Part shown: positions 43,091 to 51,049 of the stretch, piece after piece | Layout of the letters: every line of letters begins with the position of its first letter | Numbering within the stretch: the first letter of the stretch is position 1 | Assembly: GCA_964538625.1 (NCBI GenBank) | Contig: CAZIGH010000011.1 | Span: forward strand, 1-64,000 | Source: JAEUHM01 sp964538625 | Lineage (GTDB): Bacteria; Verrucomicrobiota; Verrucomicrobiia; Verrucomicrobiales; Verrucomicrobiaceae | Direction: 5' to 3' | DNA length: 64,000 bases | Made by a program: the position numbers and the translations under genes | The notes under the pieces: model-generated | The model's input: only the letters and a program-made list of their open reading frames with translations | Told to the model about the DNA's origin: nothing | The model's database searches: none

Positions 43091-43759
43091 CTATCGCCCG
43101 ACAGGTCGGCAACAGCCGGACTCCCGCGTGCCCATGCACAGCGGAATAGCCAGCAGCGCGCCCGCCATGGGGGCAAGCAGATAGATCCACAGTTGCGCCA
43201 GCTCACCAGACACAAGAGCCGGTGCCAGAGAGCGCGCAGGGTTCATGGATGCACCGCTGATGGGACCGGCAAACATCGCCTCCATGCCGATCACGCCACC
43301 AATCGAGATGCCCGCTGTGATGCCCTTCTCCTTCGAGCCGGTGGACACGCTCAGAATGGTGAGCATCAGAATCAGCGTCAACACCACTTCCAGGATGAAG
43401 CTCTGCATCGGCGGTCCCGCTGGCAGCGTGGCCCCTAGCGTGGTCGAACCGGGAAAGAGCACCCGCAGCAGCAAACTCGCGGACATGGCTCCTGCCACTT
43501 GCGCCACCACATAGCCCGGCACTTCCTTCCATCCAAACCGGCCCGCAGCCGCGAATGCCACACTCACCGCCGGGTTCAAGTGCGCGCCACTTACATCACC
43601 GAAGGTGTGGATCATCGCCATGACGACCAGGCCAAAGACCAGCGCCACCCCGGGGTGAGTGACGCTCCCCCCGCTCACCTCATTGACCACCGCAGCGCCG
43701 GTGCCCGCGAACACGAGCGTGAAGGTACCGAGCACTTCAGCGACGAGCCTCTGTTTCAT
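43091..43759 (-). CDS. Aquaporin/glyceroporin (MIP family)
   Basis: The 222-residue channel has six transmembrane helices and the two NPA boxes HLNPAVS and SMNPARS. Its neighbour is arsC, 16 bp downstream, which recalls the ars operons in which an aquaglyceroporin (AqpS of Sinorhizobium) lets arsenite leave the cell in place of the ArsB pump. The C-terminus is Cys-rich (SGCCRPVGR). A 9-bp inverted repeat lies 11 bp upstream of the start. Glycerol or water specificity cannot be read from sequence alone. Confidence 0.85.
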   Translation of the reverse strand: MKQRLVAEVLGTFTLVFAGTGAAVVNEVSGGSVTHPGVALVFGLVVMAMIHTFGDVSGAHLNPAVSVAFAAAGRFGWKEVPGYVVAQVAGAMSASLLLRVLFPGSTTLGATLPAGPPMQSFILEVVLTLILMLTILSVSTGSKEKGITAGISIGGVIGMEAMFAGPISGASMNPARSLAPALVSGELAQLWIYLLAPMAGALLAIPLCMGTRESGCCRPVGR

Positions 43760-43769
43760 CTGTCCGATG

Positions 43770-43793
43770 TTACTTGGCAGTTTCGCCAAGTAA
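43770..43793. promoter_or_regulatory. Palindromic operator candidate upstream of aquaporin-arsC
   Basis: A perfect 9-bp inverted repeat TTACTTGGC / GCCAAGTAA (43770-43778 and 43785-43793, six-base spacer) lies just upstream of the aquaporin start at 43759. No T run follows on either side, so it is not an obvious terminator. Its position fits an operator for an ArsR/SmtB-type repressor, but no arsR gene lies in the window. Confidence 0.55.
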
Positions 43794-43814
43794 AGCTGGA
43801 TCAACGTCACCTGC

Positions 43815-45320
43815 TCAAGGCGTCACCTTGAAGCTGCCCGTGCGTGTCTTGCCTGTCACATATCCACGGATCAAGGGCGCACCGTTGTCCAGAGTCAGCA
43901 CACCGCGCAGTGTCCGTGAGTAGCCTGCCGTAAGCAAACTGGTCCCGGTCACCACGCCGGTGGCGCGGTTCAGCGTGAGCGTGTTCTTGAACGGGCTACC
44001 CGGAAAGGTGAAGGCGTTCGCCACGCTAAAGAAAGTGCCCACCGTTGTACCGCTGTATTCACCCATGGCCGTAAGGAAGGTGAGCTTGCCATTTCCGCTG
44101 CTGCCATCGAGGAGGCCCATCGCACGCTGGCCGGAAGCTGGAGCTTGGTAGGCTGCGCCTGATGCGCTAACGAAGGCGTACAACCCGTTCGGATAATACA
44201 CTCCTGTGGTGGGTGGGAGTCTCCGGTAAGTCAGATCAAAGCTGTTCACGAGGTCCGTCCCCCCCATCACCTCCTCGAAGAGCACCACTCCCGTGAATCT
44301 GCCAGCAGCGGAACTCAGCGGCACCTGATACTGAGTCGGCTTATTGAGACGCGGCACGCACAGCGCACTGCTGCTGGTGAAGGGCAGCCCATCACCCGTG
44401 CGCCCGGCCATGGTCACCACTCCGCTCGTTGAAATGGTGGCTGTCAGATAACCCTCACCCGCACCGCTCATGATTAGCATAGCGGTAAATCGCGGCGACA
44501 ACGGATGTGGTGATGCAGCAGAGAAGGGCTTCACTTGATAACCGTTGAGCAGTTTGGGACTCCCGCTTCCATCCTGTAACCAGCCGTGATGCACTCTCTG
44601 CTCATTGGGCACCAGGTCCATCATGAACATCAGTGGTGCCACCGGCTGGCCACTCGGCAGCGCGGGCTGTGCCACCAGTGCCGTGAACCAGCCGTCCACC
44701 GAGGCCACACCTGTCAGAGTCCGCGCTCTGCCATTCATGACCAGCCTCGCCGTGACCGCACCGCCAGCCGTTGCAGAGACGCTGAACTGAACCGGCCGGG
44801 AAGTGGAATCCAGCTGAGAACCCAGAATCCGAAAAGGAACGGACGGGAGAAACCGCATCGACAAAACGGCCTGCCCTGTGCTGCCCGCACTCCCGCTATC
44901 CAGTTGGATGCGGTAGGAAGTGCCGGGCACAGCGTAAAACGTCACCTTGGCGTGAAGGGTGTTGATGCCATTGCTGTTGCCTGCCACGAAGCTCAAGTTG
45001 TTCACTGCGGTGCCAGTGAACACTGCAAGCTCCGTGTTCGGATGCGCATCGCTGGTAAAGGGATTGTCCTGGGTGGAGAAGGTGGCCCAGCCGCTCGCAG
45101 GTGCGGTCCACACCCACCAGGCCGTACGCTTCGTCCCGGTGTAGTCCGGTTCTCCCGCCTCCGCTGTCTTGTTGTCCAGCAGAGTGGCATTCGAACTATC
45201 CTGAGAGGTGGAGGACGGGATGACCGCAGCTGTGGCAAAGGTGTCTGACCCACTGGTGAAACCGGCACGGGCCGTGGCGAGGCAAAACACAGAGAACAGC
45301 AGAATGGCGATGACTTTCAT
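43815..45320 (-). CDS. Secreted protein with PPC-like domain
   Basis: The 501-residue protein has signal peptide MKVIAILLFSVFCLATARAG and an N-terminal PPC-like (pre-peptidase C-terminal) domain at about 20-150. The pattern is AWWVWTAPASGWATFSTQDN, then TELAVFTG and SYRIQLDSG. The remaining 350 residues form repeated short beta units (TARLVMNGRARTLTGVAS, LTATISTSGVVTMAGRTGDG, LTLNRATGVVTG) without an enzyme motif. Such proteins are frequent in Verrucomicrobia and are probably surface-bound or secreted. Separated from the aquaporin by 55 bp. Confidence 0.75.
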   Translation of the reverse strand: MKVIAILLFSVFCLATARAGFTSGSDTFATAAVIPSSTSQDSSNATLLDNKTAEAGEPDYTGTKRTAWWVWTAPASGWATFSTQDNPFTSDAHPNTELAVFTGTAVNNLSFVAGNSNGINTLHAKVTFYAVPGTSYRIQLDSGSAGSTGQAVLSMRFLPSVPFRILGSQLDSTSRPVQFSVSATAGGAVTARLVMNGRARTLTGVASVDGWFTALVAQPALPSGQPVAPLMFMMDLVPNEQRVHHGWLQDGSGSPKLLNGYQVKPFSAASPHPLSPRFTAMLIMSGAGEGYLTATISTSGVVTMAGRTGDGLPFTSSSALCVPRLNKPTQYQVPLSSAAGRFTGVVLFEEVMGGTDLVNSFDLTYRRLPPTTGVYYPNGLYAFVSASGAAYQAPASGQRAMGLLDGSSGNGKLTFLTAMGEYSGTTVGTFFSVANAFTFPGSPFKNTLTLNRATGVVTGTSLLTAGYSRTLRGVLTLDNGAPLIRGYVTGKTRTGSFKVTP

Positions 45321-45432
45321 GACGGAGGGTGTGGAGTGGTGCGTTGTGATGACGCCACTATCCTCGCCCCAAGTCACGGAGCCGTGTATCCGGCCTTCGG
45401 CCTACGACTTTGGTCGGAGAAGGCCCAAGCGC

Positions 45433-46731
45433 CTACTTCTTTCCCACGCGGTACAGCGCCTTGTCCGTGCGCATGAAGAGCGCACCATCCACTGCGGCGG
45501 GGCTGCTGTAAATGCCGCTCTCGAAGGTGTTGGATGCCACCACCTCGAACTTGCGGCCAGGCTTCACCACTGACACCACACCTTCACGACTGCACGCATA
45601 GATGTGGCCGTCTATCAGCGTCAGTGATGAAGTGAACTTGCCGCCCAGCCGCTCGCGATACACCTCTTCACCCGTGAGCGCATCCACGCAGCTCAGGATG
45701 CCGCCGTCGTTCACAAAGTAGAGCTCTTCACCCACCAGCAGCGGTGACGGGATGTTTGGCGCATTCTTCTTGCTGGTCCAGGCGATCTCCGGCTGCTTCA
45801 GCCCCGCATACTTCACCGCCATCATTACCGGGGCAAAGGATGTGCTGAAGTAAATCATCCCATGGCCAGCCACTGGTCGGGGTGACATACTGAAGGCGTA
45901 GTGCCCATAGTTCAGTTTCCAGAGTTCCTCTCCTGTTTTTGGGGCATAACCATACAGCCAGTCTGCCCCGGTGGAGACCACGGTCATGGTCCCGTTCATG
46001 TCCAGAATGAGCGGCGTACCGTAGGCCTTCTGCTGCTGTGGATTCTCACGCATCTTGCCACTGCGGCTCGTTTTCCACACCTGCTTCCCGGTCTGCTTGT
46101 CAAGTGCTATGACATACTGCGCATCACTGCCGTCGCAGTGGAAGATGAGCAGGTTTTCAAACACGACCGGAGAGCTGCCTGGGCCGTTCTCGTGGTTGAT
46201 GTGTGTCTCCTGGTTCCTCCACAAAGTGCTGCCCGTGGCCGTGTCCACGCAGGCCGTTCCGAACGCTCCGAAGTGGCAGTAAAGCCTGCCCTCCTCGATG
46301 ACCGGTGTGGGAGAAGCGTAGCTGTTGAGCTGGTGCACCCACTGCGGTTCCTTCACGTTCAGTACCTCAATGTCGTTCAGTATCTCGCCCGTCACCTTGT
46401 CCACACAGACCGCGTGCAGGCTCACCGATTCCAACACCGTTACGGGTTGATCTCCCGTGTTCGCCTTCAGCCGTCTCTCCGTCTCCTCTGGACTAGCGGC
46501 CTTCTCCACCGCCGTCGTCACCCAGATCTGATCCCCCCAAATCACTGGAGACGAGTAACCCCGCCCCACAATCTCCCGCTTCCACACCACATTCTCCGTC
46601 TCGCCAAACTTCACCGGCACCCCCGTCGTAACCGCATGACCCTGCCCATCCGGCCCTCGCCACTGCGGCCAGTTTTCGGACGCGGAGACTACGGAGAAGA
46701 TGGAGAGAAGGAAGAATGGAATCCGTTTCAT
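45433..46731 (-). CDS. PQQ-like beta-propeller protein
   Basis: The 432-residue exported protein has signal peptide MKRIPFFLLSIFSVVSASEN and then WPQWRGPDGQG, the typical start of PQQ-binding-like WD propellers of PVC bacteria. Several repeats of the type DKVTGEIL, DTATGSTLWRN, DKQTGKQVWKTSRSG and DALTGEEVYRERLGGKF follow. Cofactor ligands for a true PQQ dehydrogenase are not evident, so a binding or scaffolding role is likely. The downstream end of yifB abuts its upstream region. Confidence 0.88.
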   Translation of the reverse strand: MKRIPFFLLSIFSVVSASENWPQWRGPDGQGHAVTTGVPVKFGETENVVWKREIVGRGYSSPVIWGDQIWVTTAVEKAASPEETERRLKANTGDQPVTVLESVSLHAVCVDKVTGEILNDIEVLNVKEPQWVHQLNSYASPTPVIEEGRLYCHFGAFGTACVDTATGSTLWRNQETHINHENGPGSSPVVFENLLIFHCDGSDAQYVIALDKQTGKQVWKTSRSGKMRENPQQQKAYGTPLILDMNGTMTVVSTGADWLYGYAPKTGEELWKLNYGHYAFSMSPRPVAGHGMIYFSTSFAPVMMAVKYAGLKQPEIAWTSKKNAPNIPSPLLVGEELYFVNDGGILSCVDALTGEEVYRERLGGKFTSSLTLIDGHIYACSREGVVSVVKPGRKFEVVASNTFESGIYSSPAAVDGALFMRTDKALYRVGKK

Positions 46732-46790
46732 GTCGGCGAAGCTCAACGGCCCGCAGTGGGTGGTTTGTTTCGGAGAAAAAGCCTGCTCCC

Positions 46791-48329
46791 TCACACCCAC
46801 AAGTTCCGGTCCAGCGTGCGGTAGTTGATGGCGGCCAGCACGTCGTCTGCGGAGATGCGGTCCCTCCCGGCTAGATCAGCATGGGTGCGGGCTACTTTCA
46901 GAATCCGGTCATGCGCACGTGCGCTGAAGTTCATCTGGCTCATGGCGTGCTCCAGGTAGCCAGAACTCTCTGCATCCAGCTCGCAGTGCCTTTTGATAAG
47001 GCGCGGGGTCATGGCGCTGTTGGTGGTGATGCCCTTCTCTTTGCGGAAGCGCTCCGCCTGCACGGCGCGGCATTGCTCCACACGACTGCGGATGGCGGCA
47101 GAGGGCTCGCCGACTTCGCCTGAAGCGAGGTCTTTGTATTCCACCAGCGGCACTTCGACATGGAGATCGATGCGATCGAGCAACGGCCCGCTGATGCGCT
47201 GGCGATACTTTTGAATGACGTTCGGTCCGCAGCGGCACTCGCGCTTGAGGTCACCGTAGTAGCCGCAGGGACAGGGGTTCATGGCCGCCACCATCATGAA
47301 CTTGGCGGGGAAAGTAAGGCTGCCTGCGGCACGGGAGATGGTCACTTTTCCATCCTCAAGCGGCTGGCGCAGGACCTCCAGGGTGCTGCGGCGAAACTCA
47401 GGCAACTCATCAAGAAACAGCACGCCATTGTGCGCCAGGCTGACTTCGCCAGGGCCGGGATTGGTGCCGCCGCCGAGCAGTCCGGCGTCGCTAATGGTAT
47501 GATGCGGGGCGCGAAAGGGCCGGGTAGCGATGAATGCCTGCGCCTCGCTGAGCAGACCGCCGGCGCTGTGGATCTTCGTGGCCTCGATGGCCTCTTCCTC
47601 GCTCATGCCGGGAATGATGGTGGCGATGCGTTTGGCCAGCATGCTCTTCCCTGTGCCAGGCGGGCCGATCATGAGGAGATTGTGACTGCCTGCCACGGCC
47701 ACCTCGATGGCGCGCTTCGCGTGCGCCTGCCCCTTTACGTCCGCAAAGTCCACCTGATACGACTCCGCCGCAGCGAAGAACTCCGTGGCGCGACATGGCT
47801 CCGGCAGAATGTCCTGCTCCCCTTTGAGAAACTGAACCACCTCTTTCAAGGTGTTCGCACCGATGATCTCGATGCCTGCTACCACACTGGCCTCCGCAGC
47901 GACACGTTTCGGCACGATGAGCTGTCTGCGTCCACTCGCACGCACGGCCTGCGCGATGGCCAGCAGACCACGCACCGGACGCAGCTCTCCATTGAGCGCC
48001 AGCTCTCCCACCATCGCCGTCTCCTGAAGGCGCACCTCGCCAAGGTTCAGCCGTTTTGCGAGCAAAGATACCGCGATGGGCAAGTCAAAGGCTGGCCCTT
48101 CTTTCTTGATGTCCGCAGGGGCGAGATTGACCGTGGTGATGCCATCATGCGGGAGGAAGCCATTGCTGGTGAGCGCGGCCAGTACTCGCTCCTTGCTCTC
48201 CTTCACCGCCGTATCCGGCAGCCCCACGATCACGATGCGGGGCCCATTGCCGTTGCCTTCATGAGACTCGACTTCGATTTCGACGGCATCGACACCGGAC
48301 AAGGTGGCAGAGTAGGTGCGTGTGACCAT
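46791..48329 (-). CDS. YifB/ComM family AAA+ ATPase
   Basis: The 512-residue Mg-chelatase-like ATPase has an N-terminal Lon-protease-like domain (about 1-170) and an AAA+ core with Walker A GPPGTGKSMLAKR. Walker B lies in GVLFLDELPEF, and a C-terminal Mg_chelatase-C domain follows. The ComM family acts as a branch-migration helicase during natural transformation in other bacteria. With ComF it is a second competence-type gene here, but the link is inference. The ATG at 48329 starts at MVTRTYSATLSG, where family homology begins. Confidence 0.93.
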   Translation of the reverse strand: MVTRTYSATLSGVDAVEIEVESHEGNGNGPRIVIVGLPDTAVKESKERVLAALTSNGFLPHDGITTVNLAPADIKKEGPAFDLPIAVSLLAKRLNLGEVRLQETAMVGELALNGELRPVRGLLAIAQAVRASGRRQLIVPKRVAAEASVVAGIEIIGANTLKEVVQFLKGEQDILPEPCRATEFFAAAESYQVDFADVKGQAHAKRAIEVAVAGSHNLLMIGPPGTGKSMLAKRIATIIPGMSEEEAIEATKIHSAGGLLSEAQAFIATRPFRAPHHTISDAGLLGGGTNPGPGEVSLAHNGVLFLDELPEFRRSTLEVLRQPLEDGKVTISRAAGSLTFPAKFMMVAAMNPCPCGYYGDLKRECRCGPNVIQKYRQRISGPLLDRIDLHVEVPLVEYKDLASGEVGEPSAAIRSRVEQCRAVQAERFRKEKGITTNSAMTPRLIKRHCELDAESSGYLEHAMSQMNFSARAHDRILKVARTHADLAGRDRISADDVLAAINYRTLDRNLWV

Positions 48330-48448
48330 CTGGCCATTCAATGCGGTGAAGCGGCGCTGCGCAAGTGCTGTTGCGGAGGGATGTGGGGTTTGGTGTCGCT
48401 TGAAAAGATGGAGTTGACCATGTTGAGTCAACCACTCAGTCTGGTCCC

Positions 48449-48793
48449 ATGTTGAAGCAACTTTACGCCTTAGTCGGCCTGATCATCCTTTCGTCATGTG
48501 CTACGTCCACGCCTATCCAGCGCTACTCAGAAAGTAAGTCTGCGTTTAGGAACGGCCCTGTCTTGATGTCGCACAACTACCCCGCAAAGGACGTTTATCG
48601 GGTCTATCAAAGGGGCGCCACTGGATTCGTCACCATCGCCTCGCTCCGTTATAGCTTGGAAGAGCGCGCTGAGAAGTTTTGTGAGCGTCTCAACTGCCGC
48701 ATGGTGGTGCTCGGTGAAAAAATCTCGCCACCACCCTACATCCTGGGGAACTTCCCACGCATCGAGATCGTCTTTGCGGCGGTTCCGAAATAG
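48449..48793 (+). CDS. Small putative lipoprotein
   Basis: The 114-residue protein has a lipoprotein signal (MLKQLYALVGLIILSSC, Cys at residue 17) and a mature domain with YPAKDVYRVYQRGATGFVTI, then CERLNCRMVVLGE. Not recognised. The two Cys in the mature part could form a disulfide. It is divergent from yifB and converges on bcp with a 10-bp gap. Confidence 0.65.
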   Translation: MLKQLYALVGLIILSSCATSTPIQRYSESKSAFRNGPVLMSHNYPAKDVYRVYQRGATGFVTIASLRYSLEERAEKFCERLNCRMVVLGEKISPPPYILGNFPRIEIVFAAVPK

Positions 48794-48803
48794 CATTGCC
48801 CCC

Positions 48804-49274
48804 TCAGAGCGCCGCAAGCACCTGCTCTAGGTGTTCGTCCGGTTTCACTTTCTCTAGGATGGCGGCGAGCTTACCGTCCATGCCGATGATGAAGGTGCTG
48901 CGTTCGGTGCCCATGTAGGTCTTGCCATACATGCTCTTCTCCACCCACACGCCATAGGCGTTCACGATCTCCTGCCTCTCATCGGCGATGAGGGGAAAGG
49001 GCAGCGAGTGTTTTTTGATGAACTTCTCGTGGCTCTTCACAGAGTCGATGCTGATGCCGAAGACGTGGGCTTTCTTCGAGATGGTGGCCCAGCCGTCGCG
49101 CAGCGCGCAGGCTTGTTTCGTGCAGCCTGGGGTGTCGTCCTTCGGGTAGAAATAGAGGACGACGGGCTTCCCTTTGAGCTGGCTGAGGGTGATCGTGTCG
49201 CCTGCTTGATAACTGCCGCCGACGACGGGGGCGGTGAAGTCAGGGGCGGGCTTGTGGAGTGTGGGCTTGGACAT
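48804..49274 (-). CDS. bcp: Peroxiredoxin, BCP/PrxQ type
   Basis: The 156-residue thiol peroxidase reduces hydroperoxides using thioredoxin. The active-site segment YPKDDTPGCTKQACALRD has the peroxidatic Cys51 and the resolving Cys56 in the CxxxxC arrangement of BCP/PrxQ. TYMGTERSTFIIGMDGKL is the late family motif. Normal length. Confidence 0.93.
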   Translation of the reverse strand: MSKPTLHKPAPDFTAPVVGGSYQAGDTITLSQLKGKPVVLYFYPKDDTPGCTKQACALRDGWATISKKAHVFGISIDSVKSHEKFIKKHSLPFPLIADERQEIVNAYGVWVEKSMYGKTYMGTERSTFIIGMDGKLAAILEKVKPDEHLEQVLAAL

Positions 49275-49351
49275 GGATAGAGACGTTGAGCAACGGTTGA
49301 CGGTATGGAATCCGTCGCCAAGCTCGGTTAACGACAGCCAACCCCACCAAG

Positions 49352-50158
49352 ATGCGACTTCAAGACCAGGTCATCCTCATTACCGGCAGCACCACCGGCA
49401 TCGGCGAACACATGGCCCGCCGCTTCGTGAAAGAGGGTGCGAAGGTCATTCTGCATGGTCGCGACGCGGCTCGTGGTGCCGCCTTGCGCAGGGAACTGGG
49501 CGACGACGTCACTGCTTTCTGCCAGGGCAGTCTGGAGGATGCAGCCTACCCTGAGAAGCTGGCGGCAGACGCCATCGCCGCCTTTGGAAAGGTGGACGCA
49601 CTGGTGAACAATGCGGCGCTGACCACACGGGCCAAGATCGCAGAGACGGACGCGGCGATGTTTGACCGCATCATCGCCGTGAACGCTCGTGCGCCGATGC
49701 TGCTCATTCGTGCGTTGCTGCCAGAGTTGAAAAGAACCCAGGGCGTGGTGCTGAACATTGGCTCCGTTCTCGCCCACTGCGGTCAGGCGAACCTGCTGGC
49801 CTACTCCATGTCCAAGGGCGCACTCATGACCATGACGCGCAACTTGGCCGATGCGCTGGGGCAAGATCGTGTCCGCGTGAACCAGCTCAACGTCGGCTGG
49901 ACGCTCACTGAAAACGAATACCAGGTGAAGCTGGGCGATGGTCTCGGCGAAGGCTGGCCCGAGCGTCTGCCCGCCTACGCCGTGCCCATGGGCCGCCTGT
50001 TGTATCCTGAAGACATCGCAGCTGCCGCCGTGTACTGGGTGAGCCGCGAGAGCTTCCCCGTCACTGGCACCGTGGCCGAGCTGGAGCAGTACCCACTCAT
50101 CGGCCGCTACACCAATCACGAGGGCGATCCGCTCAAACAACAAGACCACACCAACTAA
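49352..50158 (+). CDS. SDR family oxidoreductase paired with FAH hydrolase
   Basis: The 268-residue short-chain dehydrogenase has the cofactor motif GSTTGIGEHMARRF (about 11-24), the VNNAALT motif, and catalytic Ser with YSMSK. It ends 3 bp before a gene resembling 2,4-diketo-3-deoxy-L-fuconate hydrolase, so it may be the sugar-acid dehydrogenase of the same route. SDR sequence alone does not prove the substrate. Confidence 0.85.
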   Translation: MRLQDQVILITGSTTGIGEHMARRFVKEGAKVILHGRDAARGAALRRELGDDVTAFCQGSLEDAAYPEKLAADAIAAFGKVDALVNNAALTTRAKIAETDAAMFDRIIAVNARAPMLLIRALLPELKRTQGVVLNIGSVLAHCGQANLLAYSMSKGALMTMTRNLADALGQDRVRVNQLNVGWTLTENEYQVKLGDGLGEGWPERLPAYAVPMGRLLYPEDIAAAAVYWVSRESFPVTGTVAELEQYPLIGRYTNHEGDPLKQQDHTN

Positions 50159-50161
50159 GAC

Positions 50162-51019
50162 ATGAAACTCATCCGCTTCGGAAACCCAGGAGAAGAGAAA
50201 CCCGGCCTTCAACTCGCTGACGGACGCCGCATTGATGCGTCGGCGTTTGGCTCAGACTGGGATGAGGCCTTCTTCGGCGGCGATGGCCTGGAGCGTCTCG
50301 CCAAGTGGGCGGAGACGAACGCAGCCAGCGCTCCCACGGTGGATGCATCAGTGCGGCTTGGCCCCTGCGTCGCCCGCCCCAGCAAGCTTATCTGCATCGG
50401 CCTGAACTATGTGGATCACGCGAAGGAATCCGGCATGAAGATTCCTGAGGAGCCGATCGTGTTCTTCAAGGCCACCAGCGCCATCGTGGGTCCAAACGAT
50501 GATGTCATCATCCCCAAGAACTCGAAGAAGACTGACTGGGAAGTGGAGCTGGCTTTTGTCATCGGCAAAAAGGCGAGCTACGTGGACGAGACGGATGCCA
50601 TGAGCCATGTGGCCGGTTATTGTGTGCACAACGACTACAGCGAACGCGAGTGGCAGATCGAGCGCGGTGGTCAGTGGGTGAAGGGCAAGAGCTGCGACAC
50701 CTTCGCGCCGCTGGGGCCTTTCCTTGCTACGAGCGACGAGGTGGCTGATCCGCAGAATCTCGGCCTCTGGCTGAAGCTCAATGGCAAGACCATTCAGAAC
50801 AGCAGCACAGCGCAGATGATCTTTGGCGTGCAGAAGCTGGTGAGCTACCTGAGCCATTTCATGACCCTGCTGCCCGGTGATGTCATCACCACAGGCACGC
50901 CTCCCGGCGTCGGCCTTGGATTCAAGCCAGAGCCCCTGTTCCTCAAGGCGGGCGACGTGGTGGAACTCGGCATCGACAGCTTGGGCGAGCAGCGTCAGGT
51001 AGCGAGGGCCTGGTCTTGA
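50162..51019 (+). CDS. FAH-family hydrolase, 2,4-diketo-3-deoxy-L-fuconate hydrolase-like
   Basis: The 285-residue fumarylacetoacetase-fold enzyme has core motifs ICIGLNYVDHAKESG, FFKATSAIVGPNDDVIIP and KTDWEVELAFVIGK. The metal-binding VHNDYSERE and the late PGDVITTGTPPGVGLG follow. The pattern is close to the hydrolase of the non-phosphorylative L-fucose pathway, but the family is broad. Placed 3 bp after the SDR gene. With the fcl, sulfatase and esterase genes nearby, a link to fucose-containing polysaccharide use is plausible but unproven. Confidence 0.82.
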   Translation: MKLIRFGNPGEEKPGLQLADGRRIDASAFGSDWDEAFFGGDGLERLAKWAETNAASAPTVDASVRLGPCVARPSKLICIGLNYVDHAKESGMKIPEEPIVFFKATSAIVGPNDDVIIPKNSKKTDWEVELAFVIGKKASYVDETDAMSHVAGYCVHNDYSEREWQIERGGQWVKGKSCDTFAPLGPFLATSDEVADPQNLGLWLKLNGKTIQNSSTAQMIFGVQKLVSYLSHFMTLLPGDVITTGTPPGVGLGFKPEPLFLKAGDVVELGIDSLGEQRQVARAWS

Positions 51020-51049
51020 TAGACCACACGAGGACAGAGGCCTTCCTGC

